Assembly: GCA_038373865.1 (NCBI GenBank)
Contig: JAXGGA010001061.1
Coordinates: forward strand, 1 to 64,000
Reading direction: 5' to 3'
Source of the DNA: Uloborus plumipes
Taxonomy: Eukaryota > Arthropoda > Arachnida > Araneae > Uloboridae
DNA: 64,000 nt
Under the pieces are notes generated by a model. That model saw only the letters and a program-made list of their open reading frames with translations, was not told where the DNA came from and did not search any database. Position 1 is the stretch's first letter, and every line of letters starts with the position of its first letter. Positions 45,747-57,850 of the stretch are shown one piece after another. Position numbers and translations under genes: made by a program.

Positions 45747-46331
45747 CAGGGGCGGCAAATAAGGGGTGCAAGAGGGGGCGGTTGTACCCCCAAATATTTT
45801 TCGCAAAATGTTTAAAAAATGGGTAAATTCAATTTGTGTATGACATAAATCAATGATCACATGCAAAAGGAATTTAAAAAGCTTGTCAATTTTTAAACAA
45901 AAATTGAAAAAACTCATCCTTAAACATATTCTCAAGATGATTTCTAATAAGAGAGGAATCTGAAAAAAGTGCTCTGAAACAAATATAACGGGACAAGAAA
46001 GGGTTTTCAACTTTCTTGGGAAATAGCACAAGACACTGAAAATCGATGGAAAGAAACTTTTCTTCTTGACTCCAAACATTGCAGATTAAAACTTGATTAA
46101 AAGCTAAAAACTAATTTTTAATTAAGACATTTCATGTGATAATTAATTACAAAATAATTTTAAAGTTAGATCATAAGAATTTAAATTGTTTTCATGTCTC
46201 CAATTTTTCTTAATATTTAATCCAGTTTCAGCTATCTTCCTTTTAACCAATATGTATTTTTTTTCCATACTGAGGTACTTCATATTTAACAAATTCGCAC
46301 CCTCAAACGAAATGTTGAAATGCCGCCCCTG
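45747..46331. mobile_element. hAT MITE with perfect 8-bp target duplication
   Basis: Ends CAGGGGCGGCA and TGCCGCCCCTG; duplication CGGTAGTA on both sides (45739-45746 and 46332-46339). 585 bp. The 127-residue minus-strand frame at 45696-46079 overlaps it and crosses the target duplication, so I do not call it a gene. Confidence 0.9.
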
Positions 46332-46339
46332 CGGTAGTA

Positions 46340-47787
46340 TGAGGGAGGTTCAATATTTCGTTTAGAATCGCGAAAAATAAATATTTCAAATTTTGAGAAA
46401 TGAGTATAATCGTTTCGTAATAAGAATAGGAGGGCAGTAGACAGTAAAAAAAATGCATAGAAGGGTATTAAAAGGGTAACACTGTATTAAATTGTTATTT
46501 TAAAAATTAAAAAAAAAACTTTACAGGTCATTTTCACTCATTTTTTTGCTATTTTTATAATGGTTCTTGTTGGCTGTGATCTTATACTGACTTTTTAAAG
46601 ATTTTGCCCTATCACTCCTGAACTATGCAACTTTTGACGATAAATGGGTATTCATATGTATATTCAAAAGTTTCATAGTTTAGGAGTTAGAAAGGAAAAA
46701 CTGAAAAATGTCCGAAAATTTTGCAGTTTTTCGCGAGTTTCGGAGCGAGCACAGGTTTTAGAAAGGTGCAAACTTATGCACTACCTTAAGGGACTCAAAC
46801 AACATATTAAAAATTCAGAACTACATCGCGATTTGCGATTTTGATGTCTAATTTGACTGGATTATGTGACTAAATTGGGTGATTTAAAAAACAAACAAAC
46901 ATTGATTTAATTCATTTTTAAGCGTAAACCTGAAGGTAAAAATCCTCTTCAAAATTCTTAATTTCACTTGTCATCAAGGGCGAATCCAGCTTCTGTTCAG
47001 GAAGGGGTCATTTTCGAAAGGAGTCAAAGTGCAATTTTTGTGTCAAAACGGGGAGCATTTTGCGATTTTTTCAAAATTTAAGTCCAAAAAATACAGTTTT
47101 ATCCTATAATTTTTTATTACATTTCAGTGAAATTTTTGCTGACAACATAATGAACATTTTCCACAATTATTTTCTCCCTGCATTACATGCTTGGAACCAC
47201 TCTTTTCCTCCAACCCCCCCCCCTGGAAAAATATACGGCCTTGACCCCCCCCCCCTTTCTTCCTGCCTCCACATCTGGGTAAGTAATGTCCATTCATTCA
47301 AGGCGGGCTGGACAGATCAATTTGCTCGACAAGGATTGACGTGTGTGGCCGCCCGCTGGGTACATATCCATTAACGCAGGCTGCAGGCACCCCCTGTAGT
47401 AGCTTGAAAGGAAAAGGAATGAGCAATAAAACCATAAATACTTCTTTCTTCCCTTGTGTGCTTAGGTAAATACTGATAAAAAAATTTCTCCAGAAAAGAG
47501 GACATAGTTATTATAGTTGCATATTGGAAAGCTGTTAAAAACATGAAATAAATCAACACTTACTATGATTTTGAAATTGACATGTTTTTATGATTTAGTG
47601 GATAATGTGATACATTTGGTAGGAAAATGTGTTATATAATACCGTAAAGGAGTGAGGGCTTGTTACTTAAGAATGAAGATTAGCAATTGAATTTAGCTAT
47701 TTAACCCTTTATTTTCTGGTGTCTAAACAAGTTAAGTTTAGGATTGCAGAAAAAACAACTATGTTTCCTAAACCAACATTATTTTAC
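46340..47787. other. Unassigned stretch with possible hAT-like end
   Basis: AAGGGCGAATCCAGCTTCTG at 46977 resembles the left end of a hAT-type repeat, and two C runs lie near 47214 and 47245. No matching right end or coding region was found. Confidence 0.35.
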
Positions 47788-48120
47788 GGGTGATTCTCTG
47801 TGAACTCGGTAATTGGCTGTCCGGACGAGTACTTTAAAAATAATAAACTGTAATAAAGTAGTTATCTCTCTAAAAACAAGTAAAGCATCAAAAATTTGCA
47901 GGGCAATTATATTTGCAGTGGAGAAAATTTTACACCGATTTTAAGTATTCATTCAGTGTTAGGTTTGATGATTTTCAGGATCATAAAAAAATGCTGATAT
48001 TTTCAAATTCTTTGTTTATTTCTTTGCAAGACACTACTTGTTACCCTTCTGAAATCCAAATCGGAATTACTGACCTTTTGCATTGGTAATCAAATATAAG
48101 AGCCTACTTCAACAGAAAGT
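47788..48120 (+). mobile_element. Terminal fragment of the GGGTGATTCTCTG family
   Basis: Starts GGGTGATTCTCTGTGAACTC, then GTAATTGGCTGTCCGGAC; matches the reverse complement of the right end of 52785-53897 over about 150 bp (to about 47940). The other terminus was not found. Confidence 0.7.
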
Positions 48121-48719
48121 CACCCACGTTGTATAGAAATTTGGAAATTTGTAACAATAATTTTTTTTTCACATTTACACACTTTAGCCGTTTGATGCTG
48201 TTGTAGATTTGGCTAAAAATATGCTTCTAAACAAATATTTTTTCTAATGAATGCAGAAAAATCGAAATACCGTTGAATATTAATTGATTGCACTTAAAAC
48301 AGTTAAATTTCTTAGGATTCTCAAGAACTAATCCTAAAATTAAAGACTTGGTAGAAAAGATGCAGACTCATAAACCATATTAAGTACAGACTGTTTAATT
48401 TTTTGAATAAAATGTTTGACGTTATTTGTTTCTATTTTAAGCATAAACCAACTGACAGAATCTATAAAAATGTTTAGTAACTATAACTCTTAAGTTCGGG
48501 CTTGTTTTATATTTATCATCATTTAGATTTAAACTACTCAGATTTACGAGAAAAAATGTTTCGTTTGAGTAAGAATTACATAATCAGCCAGCATAAATCT
48601 ATTTTTAACTTAAAAAAATCAATTTGTTGGAAAAACACAATGTGGCACGCTGAGTTTTTTTCTCTCCAGATAGTGGCACTCTCCCTAAAAAGGTTGGCCA
48701 CCCCTGCCCTATACTATGA
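48121..48719. other. Unassigned stretch ending in a hAT-like terminus
   Basis: At 48689-48710, AAAAGGTTGGCCACCCCTG has the form of a hAT right end (reverse CAGGGGTGGCCAACC), but no left end was seen. Confidence 0.4.
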
Positions 48720-49510
48720 AGAGAATATGTGGTACGAAAATTCTCTAATATCGCATTGCTTTGAAGAGAAAAAGACTTAAGATATTTATCAAATTTTCGA
48801 AATTTGGTTTTTTGATCGCATTTAACTCATAACCCTAGCAACCCTAGAAAAAAAATAACTTTTTTGATTTATAGAACCTACAGATGTGTAGAATAACGTA
48901 AAAAAGAAAATTGCGTGGGGTCTAGTCTACTTTTCAAGAAAATAATTCTTTTTTTGTGGCTCGTTTTAATTTTTTTTCTTTTTGTAAAATGTGTCAATTA
49001 AGTAGGTCATATCTGCTGAAACTTTAAGTATATAGTAATGATGTATTTAAGTTTGTATAGGGAGAGAGAAAAAGCCTAAAAACACTTAATTTTGTCTAAA
49101 TTTTTATAATTTTCAGTTTTTTAATTAACTCAAAAAATGTGAAATCCTGAGTGAACTGTTGACTGCACATATTAATTTTGCTTTGATATATTGGAAAAAG
49201 TAAATTCTGTGAGGTATTTTCAGATGTATTTTAGTGGGAGGTCACAGTGACCTCCCGAAAAATTTCATAATCGAAAAATTTTGCTGACGATTCCGCAAAT
49301 TTGGAAACAGTATTTCAACATTGAGATTTTTTAATGATGCATTTTTCGCACGTGTGCTTGATCGTATTTTGTAAAAATTTAAGTTCCAGTGCCCATGAGT
49401 ATCTTATACTTCTCAAGAAGATGTTCTTAATTTGCCAAAGTAATTTCCTAATTTTTCCGAATGATAAAATACGATCAAGCCCACACGTAAAAAATAAATT
49501 TTTAGAAAAT
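48720..49510 (+). repeat. Dispersed repeat, copy of the arm of the palindrome at 59290-60520
   Basis: Shares ACCTACAGATGTGTAGAATA, ACTTAATTTTGTCTAAATTT and GAAACTTTAAGTATATAGTA with 59290-59830, and continues through the hairpin TGTGCTTGATCGTATTTTGT (49356) to ACAAAATACGATCAAGC-like sequence (49465), which is the centre of the larger palindrome. It then stops, so one arm and the centre are present. Confidence 0.75.
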
Positions 49511-51106
49511 TTCAATACATAGTTTAGTTGAATATTTCAAAAGGATAGCAAATGCCAGTTTTAAATTGAAAACTTCGGAAAGTTCCCATCCACAACACGT
49601 CACCCCTTTTTTAAGATTAATGGTTCGCGAGTGCTAGGTGCGGTTTTCAAGGACGTACAGTACCTGGTCTTTCTGATATACTAGCCAGCAAATTTTTAAT
49701 CTCTAGTCAAGTCATAAAAGTGTGCATCAGATACTAGTGTATTTTAACTGCATTTTTTAAAATGGTTATTTTATATAAACTTTAGATAATTGATTGTATA
49801 TTAGGGTGGAGCGAAAAAAAAAAGTTTTATTTTCTAATCGTAATAGTGCGGAAAAGTTGCGATTGGTGAAGACTTACAAAACAAAACCAAAATTTTTGAA
49901 ATCGGATAATATCTTCTGATCCCGCAACGACATGAAATTTTGAAAAAATGAAAATTTTCATGTGATCTTAGTGGTATTTTAAAATTTTTGTTTCAATGTT
50001 TCATTTTAATGCTCTTGGAAGGAAAAGTTACGATTAGTGAAGCCTTCCGAAATTTTAAAAATATATTGAAATCGATTAATACCTTATAATCCAGGAGCAA
50101 GCCAGAAAAACCGAAAACTTGGAAAATTTCAGCTTTTTTTGGGGGGATTAAAAATTTATTTAAAAATGTTCTCTTTTTTTTTCTTTTTTACCCGGTATCA
50201 TAGCTTAAAGCCTTTTAAAAAGTACTAATTACTATTAAAAATTAATTTATTTCTTGATTTTTCAGATATCTTTTAAACATGCAAAACTACCATTCTTTAC
50301 AACAATAAAACATTTTCAAACAATAGAAATTATAAAATATTTTCCAAAATTTCTACAATCCAGTTAAAAAACACACTAAATAAAACACTTACTCACAAAA
50401 TAAACGTTAATTTTAATCACTAAAGTATAAGCAATTTTAATACCTAAGTAAATATATACAATTTCTTAATCGCCTTTTGAAGTCTGTGCCTTTTATAAAC
50501 TGCTACCTAACCTAACTATCTACCCATAGAATACTTTAACACTAATTTAATTAAAAACTATTTTTTTTAATCTTTAAAATTACACCTAGTTAGGTTAGGT
50601 AGTGAAAAGAATGAGATTGCAAAATACAATTAAAAATTAAGAAACTAACATATAATGAGGTAGACCTCCTTAGGTAGATCGCCTTACTTTTTGATTGAAA
50701 TTGCTTTTTCTTAATTGCGTGTTTGCTTTAAATTTTCCTTTTATAATTCTTGTGTAACCGCTTTTTAGAGGACAAAAATATGTAATCGAAACTAGTAATA
50801 GAAGCTGTAAACTTTCCGCTAATTCTTTTTTTTTTCTTTTAAGAGAGAGAGAGGCTTCATAAGTTCTTTCAGCAAAGGAATTGAACTCTTTTAATGTGTA
50901 GAAGTAAATCAACAAAATATAAGTTTGAAAATTCACCTTTAGCACCATTCAATCAAAAATAAATTTGGATATGATGAGAATTTCAATTGTTAATTGAGTT
51001 TTGCAATATTTAGTTTCAACAAGTACTAAAAAAACTGCACTTAATGTACTTTTTTAACTGTAACTTATTTTGAAAGAAAGAAAAGAAAAAAATGTATTGT
51101 CTAAGG
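49511..51106. other. Mostly unassigned; small repeats
   Basis: TTAGGGTGGAGCGAAAAAAA at 49801 is the left end of a common arthropod repeat, with no right end seen; the sequence to about 50170 contains two diverged copies of an AATTTTTGAAATCG-type module. CTACCTAACCTAACTA at 50506 and TAGTTAGGTTAGGTAG at 50588 form an inverted pair around about 70 bp. No gene recognised. Confidence 0.45.
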
Positions 51107-51825
51107 CAGTGGTTCCCAACCTGGGGGCGATCGTCCCCAAAGGGTGATTTGACTCCTCAAAGGGGCGGTAAATTCTTAAAAGGGGGATAGGGGAGCGATG
51201 AGTATTTTGAAGAGAAAACAGTAGTAATAAAAGGGTAGCGAAAACCGAAATTGTGTAAATATGTACAAAACCGGTTGTTCAGAGTTCAGACAATTAATCA
51301 CAAGTTAAGAAAGAAACAAATTAAAGTTCAAGAGCTTCTTCCTTGCACCTCGGGTGAACTATATAAGAAGTATTTCGTCATTCATTGTCAATTCTGAGAA
51401 CTTTCATATTGTCAATTTATTTTCCTTCACATTTTTAGTTTCAATGATTTTAATTATCCCAGATTCCAGTAAGAAAATAGAATAATTCCTTGAAAAATGT
51501 ACTTCCGCTTTTTGAAAAGTACGTCGATGATCTTAGACAATGTTACTCTACAAATGTTAAATGTTCAAAATGCTCTGTGAGAGAAAAAAAAATGAAAATT
51601 TTATTTATTTATTAACATTTTGAGGAAAAGTGATTGGTTATAATTTCTTTACTATTTCAATTTTAGTTCAAATTAAAGTTAGGCACTTATATTTTTAATA
51701 CTATCGATGCCTACTTGCGCCAACTTATGTTTTTTATCGGGGAAGAAGGGGGGGGGGGCGAGCTGCGTGTCAGTCAGCCTCATGAATGGGTCGATCGATG
51801 AGCTCAAAAAGGTTGGGAAACACTG
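51107..51825. mobile_element. hAT-like MITE (CAGTGGTTCCCAACC ends)
   Basis: Starts CAGTGGTTCCCAACCTGGGG and ends AAAAAGGTTGGGAAACACTG, inverted repeats of the Charlie/MER5 type. The flanks GTCTAAGG and ATCCATAA do not match, so the target duplication is lost or a junction was altered. 719 bp, homologous on its left to 39303-39800. Confidence 0.8.
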
Positions 51826-52622
51826 ATCCATAAATGTCTTAAATACTTTTGTGAACAGAAAAAATAAAAACATTAATTTTGATATTCCCAGGAATTTTAA
51901 TGGCCCATGGAGCTTCTATTAACGCTTTTCTGTACATTAAAGCATTTAACTGCCCAAATTATTGCAACTGGTTTTTTTCTCTCATTATTTAATGAAGAAT
52001 CTTTTGCTAATGTCAGAACATAAATATTTTGAAGGCATATAAGAGAATAGCCATCCACCAAGCATTATGAATAGCACCCATCATTCACCAGTGAATTTTC
52101 TTCCATGGGCAACCTTAAAGGCTAATCATAACTTAATTATCTGTTTGTAATGGAAAATAGTTAAAATGACGTAAAATATGAAGATTAGTTAATGAAAAAC
52201 AAGGTACTATACCATAAAATGAGCAAAGATAAAAGAGAGAAATTTTTTTTGAATTATCACCTACCTAAGTTTTATAAATAAGCTTAGAATCAAGCTAAAT
52301 AAAAAGATAAATTCCAAATAAAACGTTTGTTAAGAGTTCAGACAAGGAATCACAACTTGAATAATTAATTGATGATAAGTACACAGGGGGCTTTCTCCCA
52401 GGCTTTATTTTGCTCCATGCCGGCCCTAGGCAGATTTAAAATCTCCCCCCCCCCCTAAAGAAGAAGTAAAATTCCTTGACTCGAAAAACGCAACTGAAGC
52501 TTCGAAAAAAAAATAGCTTTGTTATTTATATTTGTTATTAATATAAGTTTAAAAAAGAGAGTTAAAAAAAAAAAAAGTCAAATGGTTAATGATTTTCAAG
52601 TGGTTTAAAATTATTTATCAAA
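51826..52622. other. Unassigned stretch
   Basis: AT-rich, no gene recognised; a poly-C run at 52445. Confidence 0.4.
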
Positions 52623-52784
52623 CTAGCAAAAATAACCGGCTTTGCCTGGGTCAGTAATACTATTGAGAAACAATTTATACTCACCTTCGTTTTTTTTCCC
52701 TGAACTGAACGAACTCAAAACACACCGCACCGCTTTGACGATTTTTAAAATGTCGCCTAATTTGCGGTAACTGTTTTGTTATAC
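52623..52784 (-). mobile_element. Helitron 3-prime end (minus strand) and body
   Basis: On the minus strand CCCAGGCAAAGCCGG (hairpin-forming), then TTATTTTTGCTAG followed by T. The body continues past the insertion 52785-53897 to about 54010; its relative on the plus strand is 63530-63740. Confidence 0.6.
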
Positions 52785-53897
52785 GGGCGATTCTCTGTAA
52801 ACTCGTCATTTTTCACACGAAATCTGTCCGGGCACGATTTTTTGAAATGTTCGTATAATTATAATACTATTGCTCAGAAAATGAATGTATTACTTTGGTT
52901 TGAAAGAGGGCCAATTGAAGTTTGTGTTTTTCTGATAAATCATGATAGGGGGTAAGTCCCCCGCCTAGTATAACTATAGGCAGGGGACTGTGCCAGGTAA
53001 CTGTCTTTTTGCTCTTTGTTGCGTAATATCTGCAAAACTATTGGAACATAATTAGTTACGAGACTACCTATAAATTTAGGCACAAATCGTAGACATAATA
53101 ACTAATATGTTTTATAATTTAATTAATTGACATTAATAAAATCACTTCCCAGAGGAGTTTTCGCATTGCTCTTTGTTGCGTAATATCTGCAAAACTATTG
53201 GAACATAATTAGTTACGAGACTACCTATAAATTTAGGTTTTATAATTTAATTAATTGACATTAATAAAATCACTTCCCAGAGGACTGTTTTCGCATCGAC
53301 CCTGATGCATACTTTCATCACAAATGTGGCTCTCAAACTAAGCAAAGTAGCGTTTCAACACCGTTCTCGGCGATTTCGGCAAATTCACTTCATGGCAAAA
53401 AGAATTTACAAAAGTTATAGATTTTTCATATTACAGCTTTGAATTTGTTGCAGGGGACTGTTCGAAAAAATTCCGGACAGAATTTACATGACAATTTTAA
53501 GTTTTAGAAATACGTAATTATACTTTATTTCATAAGAAAAATATAGCTTCATTATTCTATTTTCAGATATTAATTGCCAAATTTATGTAGTGTTAATAGG
53601 TTTTTGAAATACTATCTTTAACAGTTAGACTATGGGATTGGGACAGCCAGGGGACTGTGTTTTTGGCGCTTAGATAATTTCTAGAAAAAAAAGTTAAATT
53701 GTTATCACTCCAAATACATAATTAGCAGTAGCGTAATTTCTAGAAAAAAAAGTTAAATTGTTATCACTCCAAATACAATTGGGCCACAAAGTATTAATGC
53801 TTCACTTGTATTAAGAGCGATAATTACTTTATTACACTTTATTATTTTCAAAATACTCAGTCCGGACAGCCAATTACCAGTTTACAGAGAATCGCCC
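52785..53897. mobile_element. GGGCGATTCTCTG-ended DNA element with ATAC target duplication
   Basis: Left GGGCGATTCTCTGTAAACTC and right GAGTTTACAGAGAATCGCCC-like (right reads AGTTTACAGAGAATCGCCC). Flanked by ATAC on both sides (52781-52784 and 53898-53901). Paralogue 63530-63740 shows the uninterrupted sequence, supporting the boundaries. Internally CAGGGGACTG appears at 52981, 53451 and 53648, with a variant at 53278; a block with CTCTTTGTTGCGTAATATCT is duplicated at 53011 and 53168, and AAAAAAGTTAAATTGTTATC at 53689 and 53740. No protein coding found. A 4-bp duplication with GGG ends links it loosely to 9106-12712. Confidence 0.85.
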
Positions 53898-53901
53898 ATA
53901 C

Positions 53902-55686
53902 ATAGGATAATTTTTCTCCCCTCCCTACTTTATGAAAATACATTAAGTATTATTATGTCAATTATTTTTGTCACAGAGAAATAGTCATCAAATGCTGAGA
54001 TACTATTGCTGACCATAAATTGACGTTAAAATTTTTTGTCCTTGTTGATTTCGAAATTAATAATTTAATTTAAGAAATGCCGTTAAGTTGTATTTAAAGC
54101 TCCATCAAATTGGAAAATAAGGAACCTAATCCATTTGTTAGATGCCGATCTCTTTAAAGCCATTACGTTATGAGCTAATATTTAGAAAAGTGCCAATTTG
54201 AGTCCCAAGTGAATTTTCACTAGTATTTCAATAACTAGTTAAAAAAATAATTTTCCCCAGAAAGAAGATAAGGTTCTGCTTTCATTTCATCTAATAACAT
54301 CAGAAAAAAAAAATTTTTTTCTGCAGAAAATATTGTTTTTATACATCAAAAATCAGATCGGTAACGTGTCCCCAGTAGCAAAGCTTAGCATGCAAACAGG
54401 TCATGCGCACTTTCTAACTTCCCAAAAAAAACGCACTTGCACAAAAAATGATTCTATCTCTACCCCTTTGTTAATATTTTACTTCATTTTTGTTTTAATT
54501 GATTTCTGATTTTCTAGCCGATGCGAAATAGGCGTGTCCCAAGTTACGCCGTCAGAGTGGTAACAATAACTTCCGATCTATGTTTAAGCTCCCAAAATCA
54601 TTTCCTGCACCTATACCACGTGATACTGAGTACCTGGTGGGAAGTTTTATCGAATCGTAATTAAAAATTTGCATTTCTGCATCTAAAATTGTAGGTAAGA
54701 TTTTTTTAAGTGATTTTATACAATGTGTGTCATTTGAGATGTTAACGAAGACTGAAAGCATAAACTCAAATATGTAGCTCATATTAACATCAGATCTGTA
54801 ACATTCATCAGATCTGTAACGGCTTAAAGGTGAGTAATCTAAGGAAGGGGTAAATAACTTCCTTGACCTCCCCCCTTTTATTTTCTTGCATTTAGACCCA
54901 ATTTAGACTTAAAATCTAATGTTAGTTTTTTTCTGCAAAAACATTTTTTTTTCAGAAAACTCCAACTTCAAATTGGCACTTTTCTAAATATTGGCTCTTA
55001 TACCGATACTCTAAAACACAAACTCGCGAAAATAATTGATGCAGTGAACAATCTACTAATAAAGGAATACAATTTATCCAACAAAATAATATTTGCACGT
55101 TTCAAAGCACATTAAAAAACACATTGCTTAAGGATAAATATTCTATTTACAACTAAGATTACACTTGTTACAAAATGTTTTAAAATACAAATCATGGTAA
55201 AAGCTCGTTAGAAAGCGGGCGCGCGAGCGTTTCCAATGTTTATGTAAAATCCTGGATATTAACCCTGAAGTTGAAAAAAAATTACTTTTTGATTTGACTG
55301 GAGAAAAGGCTTGAAAATTTAATGCGAAAAGTAGAAATGATACACGCAATTCTAGCTATCGACAGGAAGTTGAGATGATGCACTAAATACTGAATTAGTT
55401 TGTTGGAAGCCTTCGCGGATTTATACGAAAAATGTACCTTAAATTGGAATGAATGTTACCATGAAATGCTGATAGGGCTTAAATATTTTTGCTTAATGTA
55501 GAAAGCAACATATTTTACCATCACAGTTGGATAACTCATTTTTTTATGTTTTGTGGGTTAACTCCTTTTTGCATAACACCATCCAATTAGGAAAGCAAAT
55601 CAAATATAATTAATCTGAAATTGGCTCAATAAATACGACCCATAATATACTGGAAAAATAAAAGTTCTACATATTTGATACTCTTA
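53902..55686. other. Mostly unassigned, with one diffuse inverted repeat
   Basis: To about 54010 it is Helitron body. AATATTTAGAAAAGTGCCAA at 54179 pairs in inverted sense with TTGGCACTTTTCTAAATATT at 54975, with further mirrored AATTTTTTTCTGCAGAAAA blocks inside, so about 54140-55015 may be an old inverted-repeat element. No gene recognised; minus frames at 54552 and 55143 have no known domain. Confidence 0.45.
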
Positions 55687-55830
55687 GGGCCATGCTCCAC
55701 ATCAGCGTAAAACGCGACCGAAACTGAAGGCAGAAACCGAAAATCCGGGTACTTTCCATAGGAACACCATTGAATCCATTTTACGCTTCTGCCTATTTTT
55801 TCTGCTTTACGTTGATGTGGAGCATGGCCC
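55687..55830. mobile_element. PIF/Harbinger-type palindromic MITE
   Basis: Ends GGGCCATGCTCCACATCA and TGATGTGGAGCATGGCCC (one change further in), flanked by TTA on both sides (55684-55686 and 55831-55833), the TWA target typical of Harbinger. 144 bp, non-coding. Confidence 0.85.
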
Positions 55831-55833
55831 TTA

Positions 55834-56377
55834 GAGTGCGGTTATTTTTACAAATAAGACTTTTCATGCTTTACATTACTTATTATTATGTGAATAAATA
55901 ATTAACGTAGATAAAACTTCACTCCTATTTCATACATTTCCTTTAGAAAGCTGTGCTTTTTTCTCTCTACAAACAGCGAAAATAAGCAGATACGCAAAAC
56001 TTCACAATTCAAACTTTAGTAAAGATCTTTCTACTTTGGAAGTTTAACTATCATTTTTAAACTGTAAATGAGCTATTATCTTTTTTTCCATTAAATATAT
56101 ATATATATATAAGTTAAAAATAATTCATTGACGAATGAAAAAATGCTTAACATTTGTTGTTGTCTTAAATTTTATCAGCAATAACAGAAAAATTTAATTC
56201 ATTTTTATAAGTGCTATTTTATCATTATACCATATTTTTCACAAAATGGAAATTTAACTGACAGAGAGATCCATAAAGTTTCTTTACAAAGTTTTGCATG
56301 AACATAAAGCTTTAAAATTTTGATTTTGTGGAAACATAAAAAAAAAAGAAACACGATCCTAAATTCTTACCTTTGTA
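55834..56377. other. Unassigned stretch
   Basis: AT-rich, with a (TA)n run near 56095; nothing recognised. Confidence 0.4.
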
Positions 56378-57101
56378 TCTCCATATATTATTTCCCTAAG
56401 CCGAATCCTATACCCGGTCGAAACTCGCTCATTTCTTTATCGAATTGCAAGAAAATTTATGATTTTGAAGCTTATCCAGCGGGCTATTGACGAAAATTAG
56501 ACCCACCCTCTAAAAAGTGTCGGTTCGTTTTTTATTCGAACTTCAATTTTTGGGCACAAAATTGACTCTATCTAGCGAAATAATTGTCGTATCGTCTCCA
56601 TTTTGATTTCATTCGAAAGATTAAGAAAAATGCGTTCTTTAGAACGTTTCTCCGCTAGCGCCGCGTAACGAGAATCTCGAAAATCCACGTTTAAGCGACT
56701 TATAAGCGATTGAAGTTTGAAAAAGTTAAATTTTTTGCTCAACTGTCAAAATCGTTACATTGTTGCTCAAATCAATTTTAAATGCGACATTTCAAGCCAA
56801 GGCTTAGCTCGGTAAACCTTAATTGTAACTTTTATTGTTTCAAAATACTATGGTAGTTTTGCGATAACGTTAGTATTTAGTTTAGTAGTAGCCTTGGGTA
56901 TTTGATTTTAATATAGGGTATCACTTTTGTAGTAGTTGTAAAAGTGAACGTGTCTTTGATCTCTTTGAAAAGTTGTCAGAACGACGGCAGTAGATGGCGA
57001 TGTTGTGCAAATGAAGCCAATAAAAATGGTCGTATTAAATTTTAAGTTTAGAGTTTTTTTTTTTTTTTTTTTTTTTGCGGAATTCCGCACGGGTCACCTA
57101 G
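56378..57101 (+). mobile_element. Probable non-autonomous Helitron
   Basis: The 3-prime end is convincing: GCGGAATTCCGC hairpin, ACGGGTCAC, then CTAG and T, preceded by a T run of about 23. The 5-prime end (TCTCCATATATTATTTCCCT after an A) is a plausible match to Helitron starts but less certain. The interior (GC-richer around 56640) is non-coding as far as I can tell. Confidence 0.6.
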
Positions 57102-57269
57102 TTTAATCTTAAACTGTTAATTTGCTTCAAATTTATGTAAAACAATGCCTGTAATATTGAAAACATCTGCATTTTAACGTAAAATAACCATTTTTCAAGC
57201 CAAAAATATTAACTTTTAAAGGCATTTGAATAACTTCTCTTTCTTTAGTTGAATTTGCTGCGCAATTCA

Positions 57270-57671
57270 TTAAAATTCAGCTTTTCTAGCTTTGACTGAT
57301 GCAAATTCATTTACCAATTCATCTAAGTTTAATTTTTCGACTTCCTCATGCTCGATTGAAATTATTGCAAGGTTTGACAAACGCTCTTGTCCCATTGAGC
57401 TTCGCAAATAATTTTTTATTAATTTGAGTTTGCTAAAACTTCGTTCACAAGAAGCTACCGTAACAGGGAGGGTTAGATATATCCTAAGCGCAATTTGAAT
57501 ATTTGGATGAATGTCTCCCAGTGAGAACTCTTCTATTTTTTCTAGTAGATCCAGTGGGGTGGCTTTGTCAAGATCCAATAGCTCTTTCGCTTGTAATTTG
57601 AAAGTGTCAATTTCATATGAAAGTTCAACAGAGTCAATGTCATTGTGAACAGTAACAATAAGAGTAATCAT
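57270..57671 (-). pseudogene. hAT transposase C-terminal domain (ZMYM1-like)
   Basis: The minus-strand frame of 133 residues contains LRIYLTLPVTVASCERSFS, then KLKLIKNYLRSSMGQERLSN and LAIISIEHE. This is the conserved dimerisation domain at the end of ZMYM1-like hAT transposases, whose signature is LPVT.A..ERSFS.LK.IK.YLRS.M...RL..LA...I. The first residues (about MITLIVTV) match neighbouring Helitron-like sequence at 58272-58300, not hAT, so the hAT part starts near 57644. The catalytic region is missing. The frame is intact over 120 residues, unlike the other hAT relics here. No flanking hAT ends were found. Confidence 0.85.
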
Positions 57672-57850
57672 AAAGAAAATAGCGAAAGAAAGCTCGTCAA
57701 ACTTTTAATGAAGGCACAAAAAACCGCGTTTTTACAGAAAAAACGCAGATGTAGATGAACTCAAAAACCAAAATTTTATCAAAATCGTTAGAGCCGTTTT
57801 CGAGATCCGAAATATATATATACCAGAATTGCTCGTCTAAATATATTAGA
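57645..57850 (-). mobile_element. Helitron-like 5-prime region (minus), copy 1
   Basis: On the minus strand it begins TCTAATATATTTAGACGAGC, AATTCTGGTATATATATA, then CGGATCTCGAAAACGGCTCT, a layout seen at Helitron starts. It is homologous to 58272-58552 and ends abruptly where the hAT fragment begins. No 3-prime end located. Confidence 0.5.

Noticed and set aside
45696..46079. 127-residue minus-strand open frame
   Set aside because: It crosses the target duplication and end of a hAT MITE, is low in complexity, and has no family resemblance.
50505..50605. Interstitial telomere-like TTAGG repeats
   Set aside because: Only two TTAGG units in each inverted half; too short to claim telomeric origin.
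56340..56400. Possible minus-strand exon ending at a GTAAGAAT donor
   Set aside because: The frame is short, with a stop just upstream, and the same bases fit a Helitron 5-prime start better.
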